A DNA stretch of 64,000 nt. Source: a virus. Location of the stretch: positions 1-64,000 of the IMG/VR virus record IMGVR_UViG_3300042154_002696; one strand, written 5' to 3'. Positions 57,731 to 64,000 of this stretch are shown piece after piece (positions within the stretch are counted from its first letter, which is position 1; every line of letters starts with the position of its first letter). The notes beneath the pieces are model-generated. The model had not been told where the DNA came from. It made no database searches and saw only the letters and a program-made list of their open reading frames with translations. The position numbers and the translations under genes were made by a program.

Positions 57731-57973
57731 TTACACTTTTTTATATGGATATTTTTTTGCAATATCTGTGGTAAAAAATTTACCTTGTGATTCAGACATT
57801 CTGAATTTTGTATAAACCTGATGAGGAACATCATCGTATTTGTATTTTATACCATTATTAAATTCAACAACCAAATCTTTTGTTTCGGTATCATATTCTG
57901 TTGCTTTAATGTTTGACGATTTAATTTCGTTTTTAATCTTCGTCCCAACGATTTCTTCTTTTAATATTGCCAT
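57731..57973 (-). CDS. KTSC-domain protein
   Basis: 80 residues, ATG at 57973. SSNIKATEYDTETKDLVVEF, then NNGIKYKYDDVPHQVYTKF and SQGKFFTTDIAKKYPYKK match the small KTSC domain, found alone or fused in phages and bacteria, with a proposed but unproven link to nucleic-acid or lysyl-tRNA-synthetase-like proteins. Overlaps the next gene upstream by 41 nt. Function unknown. Confidence 0.78.
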   Translation of the reverse strand: MAILKEEIVGTKIKNEIKSSNIKATEYDTETKDLVVEFNNGIKYKYDDVPHQVYTKFRMSESQGKFFTTDIAKKYPYKKV

Positions 57974-58271
57974 TTTCTTTTTCTTTAAGTGGTGTTAATT
58001 CATCTACCTTTTTCATTAATGGTTGCATGTAATCCATAAACTCAGTAAAAGTAGTATCAAAACCATAATCATTAACTCGTTTAAATAAAGCTTTTTGTGA
58101 ATCACCAAATTTATGAAATAAAGTCATCATCTTTGGAGTATATATTGGTGGTTTTTCTAAATCACTTTCACTGAACCCCAACTCTTGGAATTCCTGTCTT
58201 AATTCAAGGTAGATTTCAAGTAATTCTTTAGCTCCTAATGTATAGTTTAAAAATTTTTCGAAAGGTTTCAT
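57933..58271 (-). CDS. Unknown helical protein
   Basis: 112 residues, ATG at 58271. Helical with KPFEKFLNYTLGAKELLEIY, then LRQEFQELGFSESDLEKPP and FTEFMDYMQPLMKKVDELT; basic end (IKRRNRWDED). The 41-nt overlap with the KTSC gene is the longest in the window but both frames look real by composition and by their own starts. It has a TATTTATA box 3 nt before the ATG. No family recognised. Confidence 0.6.
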   Translation of the reverse strand: MKPFEKFLNYTLGAKELLEIYLELRQEFQELGFSESDLEKPPIYTPKMMTLFHKFGDSQKALFKRVNDYGFDTTFTEFMDYMQPLMKKVDELTPLKEKENGNIKRRNRWDED

Positions 58272-58274
58272 ACA

Positions 58275-58282
58275 TATAAATA
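58275..58282 (-). promoter_or_regulatory. Late-motif box TATTTATA
   Basis: TATTTATA on the minus strand, 3 nt before the ATG at 58271 and directly after the terminator that ends the UVR gene. Confidence 0.48.
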
Positions 58283-58283
58283 C

Positions 58284-58311
58284 AAAACCCCCACGATTTA
58301 GTGAGGGTTTT
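58284..58311 (-). terminator. Intrinsic terminator after UVR gene
   Basis: AAAACCC-C-CAC pairs with GTG-A-GGGTTTT around a GATTTA loop, one internal mismatch. It starts 4 nt after the stop at 58315, so it ends the UVR transcript before the next box. Confidence 0.8.
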
Positions 58312-58314
58312 AAT

Positions 58315-58707
58315 TTAAGACTTTAAATTTTTTAATTCGTCTCTGAGTTCAATCGCTCTTTCAAAGTTTTGAGTTCTGATTGCTTGGTTTAATTCAAGCT
58401 CAAGTTTTTCAACCTCCTTTTGATTTACTTCCAAGTTTTTCAATTCATCTCTCAACTTAACAGCGTCTTCAAAATTTTCATCTTCAATTGCTTTGTTAAG
58501 TTTCATTTTTAACTCATCCTTTTTAGTTAAGGATTTATCAAAAAGTTCTGATAAATCAAACACTTTTACATAACTGGTTGTTTTATATGAACCATCAGGT
58601 GATTCATAACTTTTTTCCGACCAATCGGTTTTATGGAAATCTTCCATCATTTTTTCATAATGAGCCATTAGCTCGTCTAAATTAAAGTTTCTTCTTCTTC
58701 CAAACAT
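58315..58707 (-). CDS. UVR-motif protein, possible Clp adaptor
   Basis: 130 residues, ATG at 58707. Two UVR motifs: LNKAIEDENFEDAVKLRDEL and LNQAIRTQNFERAIELRDEL (residues about 68-90 and 103-126). UVR motifs occur in UvrB/UvrC and in McsA, which binds the Clp unfoldase ClpC. The gene is divergent from a phage ClpC-like gene 195 bp away, so a McsA-like adaptor is a reasonable guess. There is no zinc-Cys motif, unlike McsA. Own terminator, so it is a single-gene transcript. Confidence 0.72.
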   Translation of the reverse strand: MFGRRRNFNLDELMAHYEKMMEDFHKTDWSEKSYESPDGSYKTTSYVKVFDLSELFDKSLTKKDELKMKLNKAIEDENFEDAVKLRDELKNLEVNQKEVEKLELELNQAIRTQNFERAIELRDELKNLKS

Positions 58708-58712
58708 ATTTT

Positions 58713-58743
58713 TTTGTTTTACTAAGTTTATTGATTATCTTTG
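58713..58743 (+). promoter_or_regulatory. Bacteroidota-type promoter before ClpC-like gene
   Basis: -33 box TTTG at 58713-58716, exactly 19 nt, then -7 box TATCTTTG at 58736-58743. Both fit the Bacteroidota primary-sigma consensus TTTG-N19-21-TAnnTTTG. Gives a leader of about 150 nt. Confidence 0.8.
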
Positions 58744-58901
58744 TAGTCATCAAATCTTATTCCGTTGATAAATATACGATAAGTTTTTATAAAACATATG
58801 TCATATTGTCATAAGAAAAAATATTATCAGACAATTTGACAATATATTTGGAAAAGAATAATTTTTGATGTTATTTTGTAGAATAAAAATTTATATATCA
58901 T
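58744..58901 (+). other. Long AT-rich 5' leader of the ClpC-like gene
   Basis: 158 nt between the promoter and the ATG at 58902, without an open frame. It has AT-rich inverted segments (CATATGTCATATTGTCATAAG, then GACAATTTGACAATATA) that could fold. No recognised riboswitch. Other phage genes here have leaders under 30 nt, so this is unusual. Confidence 0.35.
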
Positions 58902-60917
58902 ATGAACGAATTAATGGACGACGACGACAAAGCAATGGGTAAAAAACAAAAATCAACCGCAGAATCTAATACACCCGTTTTAGATAATTTTAGCAGAGAT
59001 TTAAACAAACTAGCAGAAGCTGGTAAACTTGACCCTGTGGTTGGTCGTGATAGAGAGATATTAAGGATAGCACAAATCCTGTCTCGTAGAAAGAAAAACA
59101 ACCCAATTATCCTTGGTGAACCTGGTTGTGGTAAAACCGCACTTGTTGAAGGTTTGGCAATTAAGATTGTGAATGGGGAATGTCCTCGTAATTTGGTTGA
59201 CAAACGTATTGTTAACCTTGATTTAACTTCGGTTGTTGCTGGTACAAAGTATCGTGGACAATTTGAAGAAAGAATGAAGGTGATTATTGAGGAGTTACAT
59301 GCAAACCCAAACATCATTGTGTTTATTGATGAAATTCACACATTGGTTGGTTCAGGTAATTCTTCAGGTTCAATGGATGGTTCCAACATCTTCAAACCAG
59401 CACTTTCTCGTGGTGAACTTCAATGTATTGGAGCGACCACATTGGACGAGTTCCGTAAGAACATTGAAAAAGACGGAGCATTGGAACGTAGATTCCAAAA
59501 AGTAATTGTTGAACCATCAACTGTGGCAGAGACAATTCAAATTCTTAAGAATGTTCGTGATAAATACGAAAATTTCCACAAGGTGAATTATAGTGATGAG
59601 GTTATTGAGACTTGTGTTAAGTTGGCAGACCGTTACATCACCGACAGAGAGTTCCCTGATAAAGCGTTTGATATCTTGGATGAGGTTGGAGCAAGAATGC
59701 AAACCGACTTAAAAGTTCCTGAGGTTATTGAGGAGTTGAAAAAGAAGGCTGCCGAGATTAAAGTCCAAAAATTAGAAGTAGTTAAAAAACAGAACTACGA
59801 ACAAGCAGCAGAACTTCGTGATAAGGAAAAGAAATTGTTAATTAAACTTGAACAAGAAAAGTTTAAGTTTGAAGAACAGATGTCTAAGGAAAAACAAACT
59901 ATCCTATTGGAACACGTTTATGATGTTGTTTCAAACATGACCAAAATCCCCGTGAATAAGATGAGTGTTGACGATACCAAAGCATTGTTAGATTTGGATA
60001 AAAACTTAATCGGTAAAGTTATTGGTCAAGACGCGGCGGTTATTAAAGTTGCAAAGTCAATCAAAAGAAATCGTTTAGGTATCAAGGACCCTAACAGACC
60101 AATCGGTTCATTCATATTCTTGGGGTCAACAGGTGTTGGTAAAACACTATTGGCTAAACAAATCGCAAAAGAAATGTTTGGTTCTGAAGATTCACTTATC
60201 CGTGTAGATATGAGTGAATACCAAGAGAAACACACAATCTCTAAATTGGTAGGAGCACCTCCAGGTTATGTGGGTTATGAAGAAGGTGGATTGTTAACTG
60301 AGAAAGTTAAAAACAAACCATACTCAGTAATCTTATTTGATGAGGTTGAAAAAGCACACAAAGATGTGTTCACCATCTTACTTCAAATCTTGGATGATGG
60401 CCACGTAACCGATAGTTTGGGTCGTAAGATTAACTTCAAGAATACCTTGATTATCTTAACTTCAAACTTGGGTGTTAAAAAACTACAAGATTTTGGAACA
60501 GGTATTGGTTTCTCTTCTAATACATACAGTAATGAGGAAGCTAAGAAACAAATGTTGATGAAGGAAATGAAGAATTTCTTCTCTCCCGAATTTGTAAACC
60601 GTATTGATGATACAATCGTGTTTAATTCACTATCTCAGGATGATATCAAGAAGATTACCGATATTGAATTGAAGAAGTTGGTGACTCGTCTTGTAGATAT
60701 GAAATACAACATCAGTTATGATGATACCTTGGTTGAGTATTTGGCTAAGATTGGTTATGATGAAATGTATGGAGCTCGTCCACTGAAAAGAGCTATCCAA
60801 GATAAGGTTGAAGACTTATTGTCGGAAGAAGTTCTAACAGGTAAGTTGATTGAGGGTAAAAATTACCTCATCAAAGTAGTGGATGAAAATGTGATAATTC
60901 AAAAGAAAGGACGATAA
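58902..60917 (+). CDS. ClpC-like AAA+ unfoldase without N-domain
   Basis: 671 residues, ATG at 58902. Starts with about 24 unconserved residues, so the Clp N-domain is missing. First AAA domain: Walker A GEPGCGKT (72-79), Walker B VFIDEIHTL. A UVR-like middle segment (KKQNYEQAAELRDKEKKLLI, about 295-315) marks the ClpC type. Second AAA domain: Walker A GSTGVGKT, PPGYVGYEEGG, Walker B ILFDEVEKAH. I535-G536-F537 lies where ClpC has its ClpP-docking loop, and the MYGARPLKRAI end is intact. It probably feeds substrates to host ClpP or acts as a disaggregase. It is richer in C-ending and CGT codons than its neighbours, suggesting recent transfer or high expression. Confidence 0.9.
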   Translation: MNELMDDDDKAMGKKQKSTAESNTPVLDNFSRDLNKLAEAGKLDPVVGRDREILRIAQILSRRKKNNPIILGEPGCGKTALVEGLAIKIVNGECPRNLVDKRIVNLDLTSVVAGTKYRGQFEERMKVIIEELHANPNIIVFIDEIHTLVGSGNSSGSMDGSNIFKPALSRGELQCIGATTLDEFRKNIEKDGALERRFQKVIVEPSTVAETIQILKNVRDKYENFHKVNYSDEVIETCVKLADRYITDREFPDKAFDILDEVGARMQTDLKVPEVIEELKKKAAEIKVQKLEVVKKQNYEQAAELRDKEKKLLIKLEQEKFKFEEQMSKEKQTILLEHVYDVVSNMTKIPVNKMSVDDTKALLDLDKNLIGKVIGQDAAVIKVAKSIKRNRLGIKDPNRPIGSFIFLGSTGVGKTLLAKQIAKEMFGSEDSLIRVDMSEYQEKHTISKLVGAPPGYVGYEEGGLLTEKVKNKPYSVILFDEVEKAHKDVFTILLQILDDGHVTDSLGRKINFKNTLIILTSNLGVKKLQDFGTGIGFSSNTYSNEEAKKQMLMKEMKNFFSPEFVNRIDDTIVFNSLSQDDIKKITDIELKKLVTRLVDMKYNISYDDTLVEYLAKIGYDEMYGARPLKRAIQDKVEDLLSEEVLTGKLIEGKNYLIKVVDENVIIQKKGR

Positions 60918-60922
60918 TTAAG

Positions 60923-60952
60923 AAAGGGAGAATTTATTTCTCCCTTTTTTTA
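60923..60952 (+). terminator. Intrinsic terminator after ClpC-like gene
   Basis: AAAGGGAGAA / TTCTCCCTTT stem with a 5-nt loop followed by a T run. It starts 5 nt after the ClpC stop and runs into the TATTTATT box of the next gene. Confidence 0.88.
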
Positions 60953-60960
60953 TATTTATT
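60953..60960 (+). promoter_or_regulatory. Late-motif box TATTTATT
   Basis: TATTTATT directly after the terminator T run, 5 nt before the ATG at 60966, separating the early-type ClpC transcript from the next gene. Confidence 0.45.
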
Positions 60961-60965
60961 ATTTG

Positions 60966-61730
60966 ATGAAGGAATTAATTAAAAGAATAATTAAAGAAAC
61001 CATTAAAGATGGTAAAGTTTTCTGTGACAATTGTCCTTGGTCTTGGGATTTATCTGCAGGTGGTAAAGACAAATACATTTGTCATGAATGTGGTCACGAT
61101 AATACACCAAAACAAAAATCTAATTTAAATAGATTATTAGAAAAATTCAAAAATAATTTTCCTGAAGAACTCTCTCCAAAAGTTGATTTGATTGAGAAAT
61201 TTGTTGTAGATTATATTCAAGATAATAATTTCACCGTAAAATTTATTAACTCTTGTTCTACAGGTTTTGGTGGTGTTAGAACTAAAGACCAAATTATTAT
61301 TTGTGCTCCCAATGGTATGAGTACCCTTGGTGATTTAATATATACCATATTTCATGAAATAAGACATGAAGAACAAGTAGATAAAAATAGGTTGGGATTA
61401 GATAATCCGTTAACTGATTATGATTTAGAAGATTTTGAAAAGTTATCTAAAAAATATTGGGAATTAGAAATGGATGCTGATAGGTTTGGAAAAGAAATGA
61501 TATCGAAACTTGTTATTAAACTTGGAATACCTATGGAAATTGCTAAAGAACAATTAAAATTGTCACCATATATTCAAAATTACCCGTTAGCTTCAAATAT
61601 GATTATGTCATCTTTAAAACAAATTGTTAACAGTATTAAAGACATAAAAAAATCGGGTGGAGAATATACTGATATTCAAGACCACCCGATGGTAAAAAGA
61701 CATTTAGATAAATTAGAAAATCTTATCTAA
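60966..61730 (+). CDS. Zinc metalloprotease with N-terminal zinc ribbon
   Basis: 254 residues from the ATG at 60966 (a TTG one codon earlier is rejected). The start MKELIKRIIKE ends in I-K-E, a prohead-protease-type site. Residues 20-46 hold a zinc ribbon common in phages (CDNC, then KYICHECGHDN). FHEIRHEEQ at 129-137 is an HExxH site, with WELEMDADRF (E168/D170) as the probable third ligand, so a gluzincin-like protease is likely. If the leader is cut and the protein packaged, it could act on host proteins after injection (inference). Confidence 0.72.
   Translation: MKELIKRIIKETIKDGKVFCDNCPWSWDLSAGGKDKYICHECGHDNTPKQKSNLNRLLEKFKNNFPEELSPKVDLIEKFVVDYIQDNNFTVKFINSCSTGFGGVRTKDQIIICAPNGMSTLGDLIYTIFHEIRHEEQVDKNRLGLDNPLTDYDLEDFEKLSKKYWELEMDADRFGKEMISKLVIKLGIPMEIAKEQLKLSPYIQNYPLASNMIMSSLKQIVNSIKDIKKSGGEYTDIQDHPMVKRHLDKLENLI
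61652..61690. repeat. Strong hairpin inside a coding 3' end
   Basis: ATCGGGTGG (61652-61660) pairs with CCACCCGAT (61682-61690), and inside it GAATAT pairs with ATATTC around the loop ACTG. It lies 41 nt before the convergent gene ends at 61730/61732. There is no T run, so it is not a standard terminator. Confidence 0.5.
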
Positions 61731-61731
61731 G

Positions 61732-62568
61732 TTATCTTCTTGTTCTCCAATCATATTTGGAGGCTTTCATATAGTGTAATTTGTTACCAAGAGATTCAAT
61801 CATTTTTCTACCCATATCAATTCCGTTAAACACATCTTCAACAACAACATATTCGTTTCTTGTGTGGTAGTCATAATAACCAATTGAAAAGTTAATACAA
61901 GAGAAGTCAAATTTACCTCTTAAAGCGTAAACATCGGTGTAGGGGTGAACCATATACTTCATACTGTTATTATCCATACCTTCAGTCAAAACTTTATCAC
62001 AAGCATCAAAGAATTCTGTTTCTCTATTAAATAAAACTTGACCAAAACATTTTTCGGTAATCATCCAATTCTCAGGTGCATCAAATTGGATTCCATATCC
62101 AACATTGGTGAAAAATTCTTCACTCGCCTTAAGTGAACCATGACAACCTGTTTCTTCGGATACAAAAAACGCCGCTTTGATATTTGGTAATTCACTTAAT
62201 AAGGTTAAACAAGCAAAAACACCACATTTATCATCACCACCAATACCAGTTGGGTCTCCCATATCATTGTATGCTTTGTATGATAATTTTACTTGATTTT
62301 GAGCATTAAACAACATTTCTTCCATAATGTTAATGGTATCAATATTGTGGACGGTATCTGTGTGAGAAATAACACACGGGAAATAAAAATCTTCAGGTAA
62401 TTCTGAGGATTCTTGTTTTGTTGCATATACGTTGTTGTGTTCGTCAACAAAGTGTTGAATTTTGTTTTCGGTTAACCAATTAACCAAAAACTCAACCATT
62501 CTTTCTTCTTGGTATGTCTTTGTCGGAACACTTAATACTTCCTTAAGTAATTCTAAATTTTTATTCAT
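61732..62568 (-). CDS. M20-family peptidase (PepT-like)
   Basis: 278 residues, ATG at 62568. All five metal ligands of the M20 di-zinc site are visible: H69 and D71 in SHTDTVH, D112/D113 in GIGGDDKCG, E138/E139 in VSEETGCHGS, D163 in QFDAPEN, and H235 in YYDYHTRNEY. It seems to lack the separate dimerisation domain, so it is shorter than PepT or CPG2. Likely an aminopeptidase or tripeptidase, perhaps recycling amino acids from host protein. It has a perfect host-type promoter giving a leaderless mRNA. Confidence 0.85.
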   Translation of the reverse strand: MNKNLELLKEVLSVPTKTYQEERMVEFLVNWLTENKIQHFVDEHNNVYATKQESSELPEDFYFPCVISHTDTVHNIDTINIMEEMLFNAQNQVKLSYKAYNDMGDPTGIGGDDKCGVFACLTLLSELPNIKAAFFVSEETGCHGSLKASEEFFTNVGYGIQFDAPENWMITEKCFGQVLFNRETEFFDACDKVLTEGMDNNSMKYMVHPYTDVYALRGKFDFSCINFSIGYYDYHTRNEYVVVEDVFNGIDMGRKMIESLGNKLHYMKASKYDWRTRR

Positions 62569-62572
62569 GGGA

Positions 62573-62603
62573 CAAAGATAATAAAATTATCTTTAATTCC
62601 AAA
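62573..62603 (-). promoter_or_regulatory. Bacteroidota-type promoter, leaderless
   Basis: On the minus strand, -33 TTTG (62603-62600), exactly 19 nt, -7 TATCTTTG (62580-62573), then TCCC and the ATG at 62568. With the usual start about 5 nt past the -7 box, transcription would begin at or next to the ATG. Confidence 0.82.
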
Positions 62604-62604
62604 A

Positions 62605-64000
62605 TTAATCAAACAATTCTGGTTGATATAATAAATTGTGGAAATTTTCTTCAGATAATTTTAAGACTTTATTGTTACTTTTATCTGGTCCACTAACTCT
62701 AACGATAATTTTCATATCCTCTCTATCAAATCCTTCAATTCTAAACCTATTATTTTTTTTCTTTGGTAAAACATACCAAGTATTTAAATCAAAATTCTTA
62801 ATAATTCTATTTCTAAATAATATAAAATCACCAATTGTATTTCCCTCCTCTTCGGCCGAGTTTTCTAAAATTTCTAAAATATCGTCAAATTGTCTACTAA
62901 CACTATTATTAAAACTTGTATTATCGAAATATTCTGGGTCTTGAAACTCGTATGAATTTTCCATCCAACCACCAATTCTACTGTTAGAGTTATGTTCAAC
63001 AATTTGTTTAATTAATGAGTTCGCATCTATTTTATAGATTTCCAATCTTGTTGCCCACATTAATAAATTTGCTACAGTTGTTTTAACCTCGTCATATTGT
63101 CTATAAACTTCAATTCCTGATTTTTCTAACACTTCATCAATTTCCTTTGAGACGGTATCTTTTGCCACTGAAAACATTTCAGAATTTTTTTCACTATGAT
63201 AATCACTCAATATCCAATCCATTTGTTTTGGGAATAAATCAAGAAGATTTTTATTTAGATTTTCTCTATAATCTTCGCTTTCTAAATCAAATTCAAAGTT
63301 AGGATATACCACTTCTGCAATGTCTTTAAGTTTATCCATATTTTCCTTATCTAAGTCACTAAAAATAATATACCCATTTTTAAAATCTTCTTCTACAGTA
63401 TATGAATCCATAAACTCATAATCACTATATGACGATGTTATCATTTTTAAAAACCAAACATCATCATCATCTAAATCCAAAAATGATAAAAACTCTTCAT
63501 CGTTATCAAATTCAATAATAAGTTCACTTTGACCTGGAGGTTTATTGGTTAATATTCTTTTGATTGACGGTTCTGAATTTAACAATGCCGATTCATCAAT
63601 TTTTCCTCTTGAGTATTCTCTTAATTTTTTAACAAACTCTCCAACTCCAACCAATTCATCAATCAAATCATTTTGATTTGGAAATGAATTTCTTAAATCA
63701 TTAATATTAACTTGTCGGTCCTGAGCATCGTAAATCTCTTTAGTTCTATTTTCATCATTAACGTATAACGCCAATTTAGTATTATTTTTTTTGTTAATGA
63801 AATAATATAAATTACCATTTACTGAATATCTTTGAAAAAAACCTGAATTGTCTTTTGCCGCGGTACACCATTTAGTATTAGCGCCATAATAACAAGAAGC
63901 GGCATGTGATTTTGGTTTAACAACCAAAACTTCATCATCTTCATATAATTTTTCAGCGTTGGCTTTGGCCTCTCTTTCTATATCCCCTTCAGTTTTTCTA
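62605..64000 (-). CDS. TKWC-motif phage protein, N-terminus beyond window
   Basis: 465 or more codons; the frame stays open to the window edge, and an internal TTG at 63927 is not a likely start. Near the visible N-terminus it reads VLVVKPKSHAASCYYGANTKWC, then YYFINKK, a pattern (YG-x2-TKWCT) found in many phage proteins of unknown function. The remainder is acidic and helical/beta mixed (DEEFLSFLDLDDDDVWFLKM). It ends 2 nt from the promoter of the M20 gene. Role unknown. Confidence 0.65.
   Translation of the reverse strand, partial: RKTEGDIEREAKANAEKLYEDDEVLVVKPKSHAASCYYGANTKWCTAAKDNSGFFQRYSVNGNLYYFINKKNNTKLALYVNDENRTKEIYDAQDRQVNINDLRNSFPNQNDLIDELVGVGEFVKKLREYSRGKIDESALLNSEPSIKRILTNKPPGQSELIIEFDNDEEFLSFLDLDDDDVWFLKMITSSYSDYEFMDSYTVEEDFKNGYIIFSDLDKENMDKLKDIAEVVYPNFEFDLESEDYRENLNKNLLDLFPKQMDWILSDYHSEKNSEMFSVAKDTVSKEIDEVLEKSGIEVYRQYDEVKTTVANLLMWATRLEIYKIDANSLIKQIVEHNSNSRIGGWMENSYEFQDPEYFDNTSFNNSVSRQFDDILEILENSAEEEGNTIGDFILFRNRIIKNFDLNTWYVLPKKKNNRFRIEGFDREDMKIIVRVSGPDKSNNKVLKLSEENFHNLLYQPELFD

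Overview
The window is a 64 kb piece of a large, AT-rich tailed-phage genome (Caudoviricetes) with a T4-superfamily head module. The minus-strand order is terminase (gp17-like), portal (gp20-like), prohead protease (gp21-like), acidic core/scaffold protein (gp22-like) and major capsid protein (gp23-like), and a gp55-like sigma factor lies elsewhere. Several signs point to a Bacteroidota host: a Bacteroidota-type ribosomal protein bS21, a DUF4494-like protein, a ClpC-like unfoldase, no Shine-Dalgarno motifs before start codons, and three promoters matching the Bacteroidota form TTTG-N19-TAnnTTTG. I see no tRNA, CRISPR array, insertion sequence or integrase.

Layout. (1) 1-12507, minus strand: tail-fibre and decoration genes. 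They are a glycine-rich adhesin cut by the window edge, a small protein, four tandem paralogous virion-type proteins, a 1792-residue collagen-like fibre and an 892-residue lectin-like protein with a Thr/Pro linker. (2) 12560-15153, plus: small virion-type or unknown proteins and a stand-alone WYL protein. (3) 15210-32385, plus: a sugar cassette of at least eight glycosyltransferases (including GT10- and GT11-like fucosyltransferases), a GDP-fucose synthase-like reductase, a ColD-like dehydratase, a UDP-glucose dehydrogenase-like protein without its cysteine, an FkbM methyltransferase, a CmcI-like protein and a DUF6165 protein, mixed with a 3'-5' exonuclease, dUTPase and PhoH. (4) 32385-40437, plus: gp55-like sigma factor, then baseplate or tail genes. 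(5) 40430-58707, mostly minus: head assembly and DNA packaging, a second Thr/Pro-rich protein, a nucleotidyltransferase, KTSC and UVR proteins; bS21 sits here on the opposite strand. (6) 58902-61730, plus: ClpC-like unfoldase and a zinc metalloprotease. (7) 61732-64000, minus: an M20 peptidase and a partial TKWC-motif protein.

How it may work together. Region 3 could build a deoxysugar glycan from host GDP-4-keto-6-deoxymannose and attach it to the Ser/Thr-rich fibres of regions 1 and 5, or to the host surface. A recurrent box TATTTAT(A/T/C), seen 17 times in the coding orientation just before structural genes and absent inside the sugar cassette, is a candidate late promoter for the sigma factor encoded at 32385. 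The ClpC-like protein keeps an IGF loop, so it may use host ClpP. bS21 may alter host ribosomes. Several proteins begin with short helices ending in (L/I)xE, like T4 capsid-targeting peptides, so some (WYL protein, metalloprotease) may be packaged and injected.

Coordinates include stop codons. Where a longer reading frame started at TTG or GTG and an ATG with better context lay just downstream, the ATG was chosen and this is stated.
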